From Lepus europaeus (lineage: Eukaryota; Chordata; Mammalia; Lagomorpha; Leporidae), in contig NC_084831.1 of the NCBI RefSeq assembly GCF_033115175.1, positions 76,145,502 to 76,209,501 on the forward strand: DNA of 64,000 bases. The letters are read 5' to 3'. A program made the position numbers and the translations under genes. This document shows, piece by piece, positions 11,341-22,973 of the stretch; position 1 is the stretch's first letter; each line of letters opens with the position of its first letter. The notes under the pieces were generated by a model. The model searched no databases and was not told the DNA's origin. It was given only the letters and a program-made list of their open reading frames with translations.

Positions 11341-11717
11341 TTTCATAAGGTAATAGTAAACCCTTCCCTGAAATAAAGCAAGCAAAATACTGACTACAAA
11401 GAAATAAAAAAAAAAAGGGGGGGGGGCTGGATACAAAGCATTTATTGAATCATTTTCACTGCAAATTTGAAGTAAGACCTAACAGTTGTCAACTGATTGA
11501 CCATTACAAATAATAACAGACTACAATCTAATTTTTGACTTATACCTCAGAAAATTCCCAAAGACTTGAGTGGTGTTGCCGTGACAGAGCTCCTCTTCAG
11601 TTCTACTTATTTACAGGAACAGTTTTCCTTAGCATGTATATTCTTAGAGCAAACAAATAAAAATAGGAAGAGAATTATTAATGATTCTACTAATATGTTA
11701 TCAATAAGTTGTATTTC

Positions 11718-12032
11718 TTTTGAAAAATGATTTATTTATTTATTTAAAAGGCAGAATGAGAGAGAGAAGGAAAAACAGAGAGGGAGAGAGACTTTCTATC
11801 CGCTGGTTCATTTCTCAAATGACTGCACCAGCCATGTCTGGGCTAGACAAAAGCTGGGAACTCCATCTGAGTCTCCCTCAGGAGTGGACATCTCTTGGTA
11901 TCTTCCCAAGTGCATTAGCAAGAAGCTGGATCAGAACTAGAGGAGCCAGCACCCAAGCTGGGATGCCAATACAGGATGTCATCATCACAATCAGGGGCTT
12001 ACACGCGATGCCGATAATCAGGCCCCAGGACG
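11718..12032 (-). mobile_element. Diverged C-SINE
   Basis: TTTATTTATTTATTTAAAAGGCAGA plus a GA-rich tract is followed by body remnants (CGCTGGTTCATTTCTCAAATG, CCCAAGTGCATTAGC) in inverse orientation. The right end is not sharply defined. Confidence 0.75.
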
Positions 12033-12092
12033 CATGTGTCTTTATCGTACATATACCAGTTAAAGTGCCAAACCTCTCCATTTAATTAAGAA

Positions 12093-12434
12093 GTTTTTTT
12101 TTTAATATTTATTTATTTGAAAGGCATAGTTACAGAGAGAGAGAGAGAGGAAGAGACAGAGAGAAAGAGAGAGCTTCCATCCACTGTTTCCCTTTCCATG
12201 TGGCCACAATCTATGAGACTGGGCCAGGCTAAAGGCAGAGCCAGGATCTTCTTCCGGGTCTCCCACATGGTGTAAAGGCCCAAGAACTTGGGCCATCTTC
12301 TGCTGCTTTTCAAGACACATTAACAGGGAGCTGGATTGGAAGGAAGTGGAGCAACTGGAACTCCAATTGGCACCCATATGTGATGCTGGTGCTGCAAACG
12401 GTGGCTTTGCTCTCTCTGCCATAGTACTGGCCCA
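12093..12434 (-). mobile_element. C-SINE
   Basis: An inverse C-SINE with a T-rich start, TTTATTTGAAAGGCATAGTTACAGAG and CACATGGTGTAAAGGCCCAAGAACTTGGGCC. It is probably flanked by the short duplication AGAAGTT/GGAAGTT. Confidence 0.85.
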
Positions 12435-12481
12435 GGAAGTTATTTCTAATAGCTTACCTTTTACATCTAATAAACAATTAT

Positions 12482-12783
12482 TGGGCCGACGCCATGGCTC
12501 ACTTGGTTAATCCTCTGCCTGCGGTGCAGGCATCCCATATGGCCACTGTGTTCTAGTCCCGGTTGCTCTTCTTCCAGTCCAGCTCTCTGCTGTGGCCCGG
12601 GAAGGAAGTGGAGGATGGCCCAAGTGCTTGGGCTCCTGCACCCGCATGGGTGACCAGGAGGAGGCACCTGGCTCCTGGCTTCAGATCGGCTTAGCACCGG
12701 TCATAGTGGCCATTTGGGGAGTGAACCAACGGAAGGGAGACCTTTCTCTCTGTCTCTCTCTCTCTCTGTCAAAATAAAAAAAA
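12482..12783 (+). mobile_element. Young C-SINE
   Basis: It starts TGGGCCGACGCCATGGCTCAC and ends in CTCTCTGTCAAAATAAAAA. A perfect 10-bp duplication AAACAATTAT lies at 12472-12481 and 12784-12793. With the preceding inverse SINE it forms a closely spaced inverted pair. Confidence 0.95.
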
Positions 12784-12793
12784 AAACAATTAT

Positions 12794-13656
12794 CAAAATA
12801 GTATTTGATAAACTGCATAAAATTAATAGATTCAAAGCAAAATCAATAAATTAAAATTTCCAATTTACGTACATATTTTTATAATAGGGAATATAAGATA
12901 TCAATTTTTTATGGCAATAGAAATAGGAATTCAAGGAGTAAAAATAAATACAGAATTTCTGACTTGGAAGACGTCTGCTTATATATGAAAATGGATTTGT
13001 TTGGTATCAGATTGCTCTTTTGAGTGCTTTTTACAAAGTGATCCAGCTGTTTCATTTTATAAATGCTAATTCTTCCAACATAGCAGAATAGTATTTTATT
13101 CAACCAACTAAACATGGTGAAAAGCCTTTGGTCAGTCTTTAAGCAAAAATTTTAAAGACCTACCCACACTATGCTCTCCTTTCTCTGAACTCTGTTTGTA
13201 CTTATTCTGTTTGCATGCATTTATCTTAGCATATTAATGCATCCCATCTTTTATTAATTGTTTCCTCTTTTCTAGTTTTATCTCCATCTGGATCATCTGC
13301 GGTGTCTGCTCTATGCTGGGCTCATAACATAACAATGTGACCTCAATATTCTTGTAATATGTGAGTGATCTAAGAAACACATAATAAACTCACATATAGA
13401 AATATCTTCTGAGTTCTCTTTATCCTTCTTACCTTCTGTGCATGCTGTATTCTTGGCCATTCCCTCCCTCTTTTTGATGCTGACTTAAATTTCCACAGTC
13501 CTCATACTCCCTTTTATAACCTCTTAATCTCTCCTTTCTGAAAGCATTGGAATTTAGGTTTAATATTGGGTGACTACCAAGTGAATCATTTGGATTGTGA
13601 AAAATAACCCCAGATCAATTTCTTTTCTTTCTTCACCACAATGTTTCAAGCCTGTT
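12794..13656. other. No recognised feature
   Basis: AT-rich sequence. The part around 13190-13480 vaguely resembles old LINE sequence, but I cannot assign it. Confidence 0.4.
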
Positions 13657-13659
13657 TTA

Positions 13660-13956
13660 CTTCTTCCTCGATGAGGGTATTATTCTGGCACATATCCCAG
13701 TTGATGGAGGATCTCCAGAAAAGAGTGTTAAATTAAAAATATTAGTTACTGGCTTACCTCTTAATGAAGCAGCTGGCTTAAGAAGCTTTAGATTTAAATT
13801 ATCTGCCCCGGCACTATTATTCAGTCTTAAGTGAGGCAGTGCACCAACTTTCCTATAAGTAATTGGCTGAAACTGAAAGTCTGAGGAGCCTATATTAACA
13901 GACTGATTAGAGATATTATTGGTACTGGAAGGAGCAGTTCTTTTACATAAAGTCAA
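13660..13956 (-). pseudogene. Reverse-transcriptase-like fragment (non-LTR, L2/CR1-type)
   Basis: The minus-strand frame of about 99 codons has a run like the palm-proximal part of non-LTR reverse transcriptases of the L2/CR1 type: a NNSAGADNLNLKLLKPAA block, then a PVTNIFNLTLFSGDPPS block and RIIP. This matches the usual order (SxGxDN..LLK.AA, P.T.IFN.SL..G..P..W). The downstream catalytic FADD region is not visible. Stop codons close the frame upstream at about 14030. The uninterrupted frame is unusual for an L2 relic of placental age. Recognition is from motif memory, so family assignment is tentative. Confidence 0.5.
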
Positions 13957-14199
13957 GTTCAGTACTCTGAAGAGTACAAAGATTGAAATTTATAAAATGA
14001 GTGTTAAATTAATTTACAGTAGAATTTACATTGCTGACAAGAGAATCAGGGGCCAAACTGATTTGATGGATGGACTCATTATAATGTACTGTAGATCAAA
14101 AAGATTACTATTATGTGACAAAATTTCCATGGTGCACATTCATTCTCCTCCCACGAGTTGTACTAACGCTTCTGCCATTTGCTCATTAGCTTTACTTAA

Positions 14200-15960
14200 T
14201 GGAACCAATGATTAGACAACAAAATGTTATATACATTCACAAAAACACCTTGCAGCCTTTCTGAGAATTGTAGAAAGAAAGCAATGGGCAGCTCATGGGA
14301 ATCCCCCAATTGGAGCTGGAGATTAGTATTTCATCCTTTTGACTTCAGCCCCATCAGCTTCCATTTTCTTTCTCTTCTCAATGATCTCACTCATCTTCTT
14401 CCGCTGGTGATGAAGCTCTGCCTTGTCATTGGTTTCCTTGAAGCGCCTGGTTTGCTGCCCTTCCGGCAGCTTGATGCAGTCCTGGAATGCAGCCTTGAGC
14501 AGAGCCTCCTTGTTTTTCATATGCTTGCTGTATTCCTCCTGGGTATCGAAGCCCAGTGGCTTAAGGGGCCCTTTTTGTTACCCTGGTACATTATGCTATA
14601 GTCCACCTCTTCATCACTATTCACAGCCATGTCATCCATTGTGGCTGGGTATACTCTGCGCAACTGTTTGACATGTTGGAACAATTTCCCAGCTTCCCAG
14701 CTGCTTTTTGTCTGGGGCTTCTTTAATGATTCAGTGCCTTCCCAACCAGCAGACCCAGCAAACTTTTCATTGACGGACTTGATCAACGCCTTGGTAGAGC
14801 CAGGTACTTTGTCGACGTCCATGGGCGCATAGTCCACTTTTGGCTTCTCAGAGTAGCTGTGCCTCATTTCCTTCTTCCTCTCTCGGTCTGCTCCCGATCT
14901 TGTTGTCGATCCGCTCTCAGTCACTGTCTCTGTCTCTCTCCCAATCACACTCTCTCCTGTTCCTTGTCCTGAGGCGTCTTGGTGGTAGAAGGGACATACT
15001 CACCAATGTCTTCCGAAAGTGTTTCTTCTCTTCTGGCTTCCCTTTATCCTTCTATTTGAGCTTCTCATTGTGGATACCCTGCCTCAGGTATGAAAGGATT
15101 TGGGTGAGCTTGCTGATGACAATGGCATTTGTGGTCAACATGGTCTGGGCCTCCGTGGTGAGGCAATCAGCCTTGCTGTGAATAATAGTAGGGATATCTG
15201 TGTCAGCATATTCATCACCCAAGTCTACCACATAGGCCATGTGGCCTGGCAAGAAGAGTTCATTCCGCTCATATGCTTTGCTTTTGAGAAGCATATGGTA
15301 AATGTTGGAACTCAGACGTGTTTTAAATTCAATTTTGTTTTCAGGATCCTCATCTTTCTTGGTTTCTGCCTGGGGCTTTTCTATCAGTTCCTCTTTCTCT
15401 TTGCTTGCAATCCCAGATGGTACATTTTGAAGCAGAGCAACATCCAAGCCTTTCACCAAATGAGTGTGTTCCATGTCACCACCCAAGAATTCTGACTCCT
15501 GGACCAATTGTCTTGCTCTGCAGCTGATTTACCCGCCTCAGCAGAGGGGCCTGCGGCCCTGGAGTTAGCTGTGGTGTTTATCAGCTGGGTTTCCTCATAA
15601 TTTTTGTTTACAGCATCCCTCTGTTCCTTGGCACGATCCCGGTACTTCTCTGCTAGCTCTCTTTCTCTCTCAATTTTTTGTTGATGTAGGTTGGCCTAAT
15701 AGCTTTTCTTTTATCTCCTTTGTGCAGCTGGGTCTTCATCCCCATTGTCCTCATTGATCCTCACTTGGAGCTCATGGTGAAGTGACTTAGAGAGTGGCAC
15801 AGAGGTCGGTGCAGCCCTTGGGGTCGTGAGAAGTTTCCTGAAGTCTTCATTGGTAAGCTTTGATTGATGAAGAGAGTGAGGATCATCTGCACCATGGCCA
15901 TCTGGGGCCAAAGGATAGGAGAACGGCTTGCTAACTTTCTTTGGCACTTTGTCTGGGGAC
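14200..15960 (-). pseudogene. IK: Processed pseudogene of IK (RED spliceosomal factor)
   Basis: An intronless copy of the IK (RED) coding region runs from 15947 to a TAA at 14323, about 1.6 kb against 1.67 kb in the parent. Parent blocks appear in order: SKLTNEDFRKLL near the start, GGDMEHTHLVKGLD, NKIEFKTRL, KSKAYERNELFLPG, a shortened Arg/Glu/Asp-rich repeat, NEKFAGSAGWEGTESLKKP and KRKKMEADG at the end. Parental IK is a nuclear protein of the spliceosomal B complex. The initiator is GTG instead of ATG. Frameshifts or stops break the frame at about 15510-15710, 14950-15050 and 14517. The 3' UTR seems to run to about 14200, but no clear A-tail or duplication is left. It is not expected to make protein. 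Confidence 0.92.
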
Positions 15961-16127
15961 TTTCAACCACAGCAAAAGCCAAATTTCCAACAATTGCTTT
16001 GCTTTTTAAATGCAGACTTACATACATGATATTGTAGGTCATATAACATCATTTCATTTTTCTCTTGAGACTTAGGGACCTTCTATGGTTTGAATGTTTA
16101 CTCCCAAATTCACACTGAATTTTAATC

Positions 16128-16420
16128 ATAATTATTTGGGTAGTTTAGTGGTTAGGCTGCCAGTTGGGACACTTTCCTTTTACTTCAGAGTACCTGGGTT
16201 CAATACTTGGTTCAGACTCCTGATTCCAGCTCCCTGTTAATGTGGAATCTGGAAAGTACCAGTGATGGCTCAAGCAGTGGGATTCCTGAAGCCCATATGG
16301 GAGCCCTGAATTGAGCTTCTAGGTCAAGCTTCAGACCCCAGCTGTTACGGGTATTTGGGGACCAGTATATAAAACATCTAGCTCTCCCTCTCTCAGTTAC
16401 ATAAATAAACAAGTAATAAT
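16128..16420 (+). mobile_element. Older tRNA-derived SINE subfamily
   Basis: The head GTAGTTTAGTGGTTAGGCTGCC and TACCTGGGTTCAA resemble tRNA A and B boxes but differ from the younger C-SINE head. The body keeps GATGGCTCAAGCAGTGGG and a CTCTCCCTCTCTC end. Confidence 0.75.
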
Positions 16421-16424
16421 GTAT

Positions 16425-17705
16425 TTGACATTGTAAAAGTACTTGAATACATGCTCAGTATCATTAATAATCAAGAAAATACAAATTAGAATGGTGGCGA
16501 TATATCACCTTACTCCAGTTAGATTAACCACTATAAAAAAGGAACAGGTTTTGGCCCAGATTTGCTGAACAGGAACCCTTGCACTCTGGTGGTAGAAGCA
16601 TAAATCAGTGCAGTCATTGTGGAAAACAATATGGAGTTCCCTCAAAAACTAAAAGTAGAGCAGTTTTATGATCCTGCAATCCCATTACTGGGTATACATC
16701 CAAGGGAAATGATAGCAAGCTGTTGAATAGACATCTACACTGCCATCTTTATTGCAGCACTACTCACAACAGTCAAGAAATGGAAACAACCTAAGTGTCC
16801 ATCCACTGACACACAGATAAATAAAATGTGGTACATATACACAATGGCATACTACTCAGTCATAACAAATAATGAAATCCTGTCATTTTCAGCAACATGG
16901 ATGGAACTGGAAGTCTCTATTTTAAGTGGAATAAGCCAAGCATAGAAAGACAAGTGTCACATGATTTCACTCATATGTGCAGTCTAAAGTTTGAGCTCAT
17001 AGAATTTAAAAGCATAATGGTGGGGCCGGCACCATGGTGTTGTAGGCTAAGCCTCAGAATGCTGCACCAGCATCCCATATGGGCGCTGGTTCATGTCCCT
17101 GCTGCATCTCTCTGATCCAGCTCTCTGCTGTGACCTGGGAAAGCAGTGGAAGATGGCCCAAATCCTTGGGCCTGTGCACCCACATGAGAGACCCAGAAGA
17201 AGCTCCTGGCTCCTGATTTTGGATCAGCTCAGCTCTTACCATTGTGGCCATTTGGGGAGTGAATGAGCAGATGGAAGACCTTTCTCAGTCTCTCCTTCTA
17301 TCTGTCTATAAATCTACTTCTCAAATAAATAAATAAAATCAGTAAAATAAAATTTGAAAATGCACATAACAGTGGTTACCAAAGGCTGAGAAAGGTAGAG
17401 AAAAGAATGAGGTGAGAAAAGTTTAATTAATGGATACTAGGTTTTAGCTAGATAAGAGTATGAATTTCTGGGGTTCTATTGCAAAGTAGGGTGACTATAG
17501 AAAATATATTATAATGTTATCTTAAGGAGATTTAAAAATATGATTTTGGAAGTTTCACCATAAAAATGTGTTAAATGTTTGAAGAGATAAAAATATTTAC
17601 CTTGATGGGGTATTGCATAATGTACACACATAAGACTACATAAATTTGTACAATTTTTATATGTCTATTAACTTTTAAAAAATAAAATAAATTAATAAAT
17701 AAAGC
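16425..17705 (+). mobile_element. L1 3' part (ORF2 C-terminus and 3' UTR)
   Basis: CCCATTACTGGGTATACATCCAAGG, GTGTCCATCCACTGA and ATGGCATACTACTCAGTCATAA are the characteristic end of L1 ORF2. An old-type 3' UTR follows and ends in an AATAAATAAAG-rich tail at about 17700. Frames are broken and a SINE interrupts it. It is inactive. Confidence 0.88.
17023..17345 (+). mobile_element. C-SINE nested in the L1
   Basis: TGGGGCCGGCACCATGGTG head, GAAGATGGCCCAAATCCTTGGG body and CAAATAAATAAATAAAATC tail. It separates ORF2-end sequence from 3' UTR sequence of the surrounding L1. Confidence 0.9.
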
Positions 17706-17949
17706 TCATCATCTGAGTCATTAACATTGTGATGTATTTGTTAAGGTAGGTTTTGATGCAAGATAGTCTACTACTTCTTTCAGTGTATGGTTTACTACAT
17801 TAAAATGTGACTCATGTTTTTTAAAGATCCTGAGATTTGAATGAAACAAAAAGATTTACAAAAAAGAAAAACTGAGAAAACAATGGAATACTCAACTCAT
17901 GAAAATACTTACAATTTTATAGAATATGTTTTATATAGTAAGTTGGCAG

Positions 17950-18090
17950 TTCTATTTTCTTTTGAACTCACAACTGATAAATAAAATAGGTATCATTATT
18001 GGTATCATTGTTTTTACAATTACAGATGAATTACAGAGACACTGCGAAGCGAATTTTCCCTAGATCACACTAAGAGTTTATTTGGGCCGA
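17950..18090 (+). mobile_element. MIR fragment (weak)
   Basis: TAGGTATCATTATTGGTATCATTGTTTTTACAATTACAGATGAA followed by TAGATCACACTAAGA resembles the centre of MIR. It is diverged and partial. Confidence 0.4.
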
Positions 18091-18524
18091 GGTGAAATTG
18101 AGAAATTTAATGAATAAGAATGAAGGAAGTGGCCAGGTTCCTTACTTCATGAATAACATTTTCAGTTGGCAACCTTGTACCCTTAATGTTCATATCTCCA
18201 GTGGATAGGAGTCTCAAGACTATAGTACTCTCGCATGTAAAGTCATGTCAGAAATCCTATCTTTGCCATGTTTCTTCTGAAGTCTTGGTAGCATGTGACC
18301 TTTTCCTAGGACTCTGAGTTAGCTTTGCTAGAACTCTAGGGTGGGAGAGAATTGGAAGCACAGTCCATTAGGATACTACAAGGAGGATGCTCAAAAATTA
18401 TTAGATGAACATTATGATGTCCTGTAGATTTCAGAGAAAATACTGTTACAATAGAGTTCTATTATATCAAACATACATTTATTAATGCTTGTTACTATAA
18501 AGCCACTATATTTTCCAGAGAGTC

Positions 18525-18690
18525 CAGGATCTTTAGAACTTGAAGAGACTTCTGAGATAAATCATATGATCTAACATTTTCAATTTTATAGAAGTAGAAA
18601 TTGAGGTACCAGAAAGACATTGAAGTGCACAAGGTCACACAGATGGTTAATAGTAAACTTGAGACTCCAACCTTGACCTTTGACCTACAA
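18525..18690 (+). mobile_element. MIR-type relic
   Basis: GAAGTAGAAATTGAGGTACCAGAAAG and CAAGGTCACACAGATGGTTAATAG correspond to the conserved MIR centre (gaaactgaggc...ggtcacacagctagtta). Confidence 0.6.
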
Positions 18691-19009
18691 TGATTTTCAT
18701 TTGATTCAGCAACAATATTAGCTTCTGCAGATGATAAAGTTCCATACTTCATGTTGTGATGAAAGAATATCATCATGTCTTCCCATATAATGTAAGCACA
18801 GAGATGTTTGGGTGTCAATATCCTGAAAGATGAGTTAGCTACAGCCACAGGGGTCACTGAGGAAAGAGAATTCCAAAAATTTTTAGGAATAATTTGTGTA
18901 AAAAAAATTTTAAATAGAAACATAGTAATCTACACACAGCATTTCTGAAAAATTCCAAAAGCTACAGAAGTATGATTGGAGATAGTAGTTCAGAGTTTAG
19001 GTCTGGCAT

Positions 19010-19130
19010 GGATTTGTTCCATAATATTAATCAAGTCCCTATTGTGTGTCTGGCATTGTCTCAGAAATTGAAGCTAACAAAACCACATCTAGGCCTTAAT
19101 GAAGTTTACATTCTTGGAAAAGAGTAATGA
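19010..19130 (+). mobile_element. Ancient MIR/L2-type repeat
   Basis: CCCTATTGTGTGTCTGGCATTGT is followed by ACAAAACCACATCTAGGCC and GAAGTTTACATTCTTGG. This is a familiar old repeat module whose exact family I do not assign. Confidence 0.5.
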
Positions 19131-19254
19131 AAATGGAGATAAAAAGAGAATGGAGAAGATTTAAAAGAAAGATAAAAGGAGATTAAGAAAAAAGCACTAT
19201 TTATGTACTGCCCAATTCTACTGACTTTTTTTGCCACTCCCTTAATAACGGCAT

Positions 19255-19490
19255 AAAATTTGTTGTACACTTATCATGGGCCAAGGTCTTAAGCTGCTTT
19301 ATGTTGATTGCTTTATTAAGTCCTCATAGCCATTTCATTGCCCCAGTTGAGTAGATAGTTTTATTAATTCAATTTTGCAGATGAGGAAACAGGCATAGGA
19401 GAAATGATTTGTCGAATGTCAGAGAGCCTTAATAATGCTGAAACCAACATTTAAACTGAGTCAGTCTGAATCAAGAGCCCATGATCTGTG
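19255..19490 (+). mobile_element. MIR relic
   Basis: ATCATGGGCCAAGGTCTTAAGC, TCCTCATAGCCATTTCATTG and TTTTGCAGATGAGGAAACAGGC follow the MIR consensus order over most of its length. Confidence 0.7.
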
Positions 19491-19889
19491 ACACGGCTTA
19501 AAGTTCATACTTGTTTTCAAGGTTTTTATTTATTGGGAAAACCCGAGGGTCACTATGGTTTTGTAATTACTATTGCTTGACTTTGGGCAGGCTACTTAAA
19601 TTCTCAAATGTAATGTAAGAGTGGTTGATTAGCCACATCTCAGGTTCTTATGAATCCTAATAACATTCTGTGGCCCTGGGATTTCATATATGTTGAGTCA
19701 ACTCTACAAGACACAGAACTGCCAACCAATAGAAAATGTTATTTAATGAAACTATAATATCCTATACTCAGGTTATGTCTGCTCCATACTACTCCAGAAT
19801 CTGTCGGGAGGCCTGAAATTGTCCTGTTTAGACACTCTTTCTTGTCAGGCATTTTCTATTTGAAGCACTCAAGTTAATAAGCAGCAGAT

Positions 19890-20246
19890 TGGCCAGCGCC
19901 GCGGCTCAACAGGCTAAACCTCCGCCTTGCGGCGCCAGCACACCGGGTTCTAGTCCCGGTCGGGGCACCCATCCTATCCCGGTTGCCCCTCTTCCAGGCC
20001 AGCTCTCTGCTGTGGCCAGGGAGTGCAGTGGAGGATGGCCCAAGTGCTTGGGCCCTGCACCCCATGGGAGACCAGGAGAAGCACCTGGCTCCTGCCATCG
20101 GATCATAGCGGTGCGCCGGCCGCAGCATGCCAACCGCAGCGGCCATTGGAGGGTGAACCAACGGCAAAAAAAAGGAAGACCTTTCTCTCTCTCTCTCTCT
20201 CTCTGCTGTCCACTCTGCCTGTCAAAAATAAAAAATAAAAAAAAAA
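19890..20246 (+). mobile_element. Young full-length C-SINE
   Basis: One of the best-preserved copies: TGGCCAGCGCCGCGGCTCAAC head, CpG-rich body, CTCTCT repeat, TGTCCACTCTGCCTGTCAAAAA and a poly(A). The duplication AATAAGCAGCAGAT is perfect on both sides (ends 19889; starts 20247). CpG retention marks it as recent. Confidence 0.97.
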
Positions 20247-20261
20247 ATAAGCAGCAGATAT

Positions 20262-21541
20262 CAAGTTATTATCGGCTCCAAAGGAGGTGAGAGTGAGGCC
20301 TTCAAAGGAATGATGAAAGTTCAGTTTGGGTATGCCATGGATGACTTGAGGGGAGAATGATGAAGTTTCAATGTGGTGGAATTGCCTCCTTTATTTTGTC
20401 TAGAGATATCCTTCATGCAGGCACAATCTCCTCACATTGTCCATTCTTTCCTTCTCCTTTCCACCAGTTCCCATGTAGAAGGGAGGGTAGAGTGTTTAAC
20501 ATTTCTGAGAGGAAGGCAAAATGAAAAAGAAATCAACAGAAAAAGAAGAGGTATATCAAAGAAGTAGTCCTTTTGTGGAGAGAAATGATCAGAATATACT
20601 AGAAATGAAGATCTGTGTCTATAAGATATAAAAATAGAATTATATCTGTTATCTTTAATAACAATGAATAGAAAGGAGCAGGAACTGTTTAAGTGAAAGC
20701 AAAGACAAATGAAGCTGAAATTGCAGTGTCCTTTTCCCACCTCCTGCTATGCGTCCTAATGGGTCATTAAGTGGCTAGGCCTTTCCCCAAGATGCAGTCA
20801 TCATCAACACCTTGACTTACTTCGGTCAGCTTAGTGCCCCTGCTGCTATGGATATTAATGATGTTGTGAACTTATTCAGTGTAAGTGTGGCTTAATGTGT
20901 GTTATTACATTATCCATCAGTTGTATGTTGCCCTTAGCGACTGGCATAAAGTTATCTCTGGTCCACTGCTACTTTCAGATCTGTCTTTGTTGGGTCAGCT
21001 TTACTGGTTTCTCTGCTTCATATTACTTTCTGAACTGCAACTCCTGACGGTGCTACAGGAGTAATCACCCGATAACTGTGACCATAAGTGTTGATTGCAG
21101 TTAAGCAAAGGCCCTTTGATGAATAGGCTTATAATAAAATCTTTGGTATCTTTTCTTGTTAAGTATTCTGTTGGTAATATGATCAAGTGTAGATAAATAG
21201 CACAGATCTAATCTAAGTGAAAATCTGCCATTGGCAGAAGTCTATGCATAGATGATTTTTTTTTATTTGAATGTCTTTTGGCTTTGAAAACCATTTTGGG
21301 TGATGTGTCTGAATCAGGATGGAAAGCTTGTCCAGCCTTTCTGAAGTGAGCTACAACAATACCAACCAAGTAGCTTGCAGACCTAATTAGCACACAGAAA
21401 TGTTGGTAGTCTAATCATTTTAAGAAAATGTTAATCTTCTTAACTAGGGTTGAAATCTGTGCTTGATTGGTTAGTCTTACAACAAAGAATATATTTTAGG
21501 TCAGTCCTATAGTGCAAAAATCATTTTAAAAATTATTATTT
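20262..21541. other. No recognised gene or repeat
   Basis: Unique-looking sequence. Frames of 60-100 codons (20432-20740, 21001-21186 and 21208-21393, all minus) have no recognisable similarity. Confidence 0.5.
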
Positions 21542-21860
21542 GGGGCCAGTGTGGTGGCATAGCCAGTAAAGCCACTGCCTGCAGTGCTAGCATCCCATAT
21601 GGGTGTCTGTTTGAATCCCAACTGCTCCACTTCTGATCCAGCTCCCTGCTAATGTGCCTGAGAAAGCAGCGGAAGATGGCCCCAGTCCTTCGGAGACCCA
21701 GAAGAAGCTCCTGGTTCCTGGCTTCAGCTTGGCCCAGGGTGGTTGTGGCAAGTTGGGGAATGAATCTGTGGATGCAAGATTCTCTCTCTCTCTCTCTTCC
21801 TCTCTCTCTCTCTCTGCCTCTCTATAACTCCACCTTTCAAATAAATAAATAAATCTCATA
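21542..21860 (+). mobile_element. C-SINE
   Basis: GGGGCCAGTGTGGTGGCATAG head, AGATGGCCCCAGTCCTT body, long CT repeat and CAAATAAATAAATAAATC tail. AAAATTATTA before and AAAATTAATA after it are a likely duplication. Confidence 0.9.
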
Positions 21861-22189
21861 AAAATTAATATTCCTTTGTTTGACCACATTTTCTGAATGG
21901 GTAGCTAGGGATGAAATCATTAAATTTGTGTAAGATCAAATTATCTCAATTTCACATTTCACTGTTTAACCTTTGTGGGTCACTTCATTCATTTATAAAA
22001 TGAGGAGGTTAGATAGCTGATCTCGAAGTCCTGGATTTGCATTGGGTGGAATTTTCTGCACTCTATTACATAAGAGAAATATGATTTTGGACGAAAACAA
22101 CATGAGTCACTAAGAATAATAATGATAATCATAGCAGTAGTTATTATTATTAGATTGAAAATAATACATGCTTATAAAATTTTACAGTT

Positions 22190-22800
22190 AACTCTGCCCT
22201 GATAATTCCAATGTGCAACTGTAACTACTTCCTAGAGCTGCACTTTTTTTGTTAATGACACTGAACAAAGATTGAATTAGATTCTTCTACTGGGCAGGCT
22301 AATTTCTGGTTAAATAGAAGGATGCTCTGCCAAAAATCCTTGGCACATGTGTGCTGAGCAGTTTATCCTTAGTGGCAATTAGACACTTTGTACATTATCT
22401 ATTAGCCCATTAGTATACTTTATAAGTGCACAGTAGGAATTTGTGTAATTAAATTGAGTAGTGTCTCACCCCATTTTTGGCTTAACTAAGTAGTTTACCA
22501 TTACATATCCAACATATATTTTGGTTTACTAGGTCAAACAAAAGCTCTCTAAGGAATTTATGTTCTGTGCCTCCCATTTTCTTGTTTTGACCCCTGTGGT
22601 AAGACCTGCAGATATGTTTCACTTGCTTTATGAATCCTGTTTTGCATGTTCTGCATAGATTTGCATGCTAAATTAAAGGAGTTTTAATTCTAAGGTTTTT
22701 GATATAGGATTCAATTAATAAATTCTTGCAAATTATTCCAATTAGATTCAAAACTGACATTTGAGGCTCAAGGTGAGCATTTTTGCTTCTTTCTCTTACC
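22190..22800. promoter_or_regulatory. Candidate conserved noncoding block with octamer site
   Basis: A repeat-free block with many TAAT/ATTA cores (TGTAATTAAATTGAG, TTCAATTAATAAATTC, CCAATTAGATTC) and a perfect POU octamer ATTTGCAT at 22659-22666. The octamer is followed directly by GCTAAATTAAAG. This would suit a tissue-specific enhancer, but no conservation data are available here. Confidence 0.3.
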
Positions 22801-22973
22801 ATTTTAACTCTAAGTAAAAATCTCAGCATGATGGGGAGAAGTTCTATAGCCTAATGTAATACAGAATCATAAAACAATCTTGTGTAAAGAACACCAAGGA
22901 TAAGCAGCCCAAGTCTTTCCTATGATCTGTAAGGTTGTATGCAATCTGCCCCCAGACTTGACCTGATTGACAT

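Noticed and set aside
14224..15495. Plus-strand frames of 113-131 codons (14224-14601, 14840-15181, 15100-15495)
   Set aside because: They are antisense shadows of the IK retropseudogene, whose similarity is clearly on the minus strand.
16128..16200. tRNA-like A/B box sequence
   Set aside because: It resembles a tRNA only in the promoter boxes and continues into a SINE body, so it is a SINE head and not a tRNA gene.
18495..18923. 142-codon minus-strand frame
   Set aside because: It overlaps a MIR-type relic and has no known similarity. Length alone in AT-rich DNA is not enough.
19889..20290. 133-codon frame and others with the recurrent peptide GGWPKCLGP
   Set aside because: The peptide is the translation of the C-SINE body and recurs in nearly every SINE in the window.
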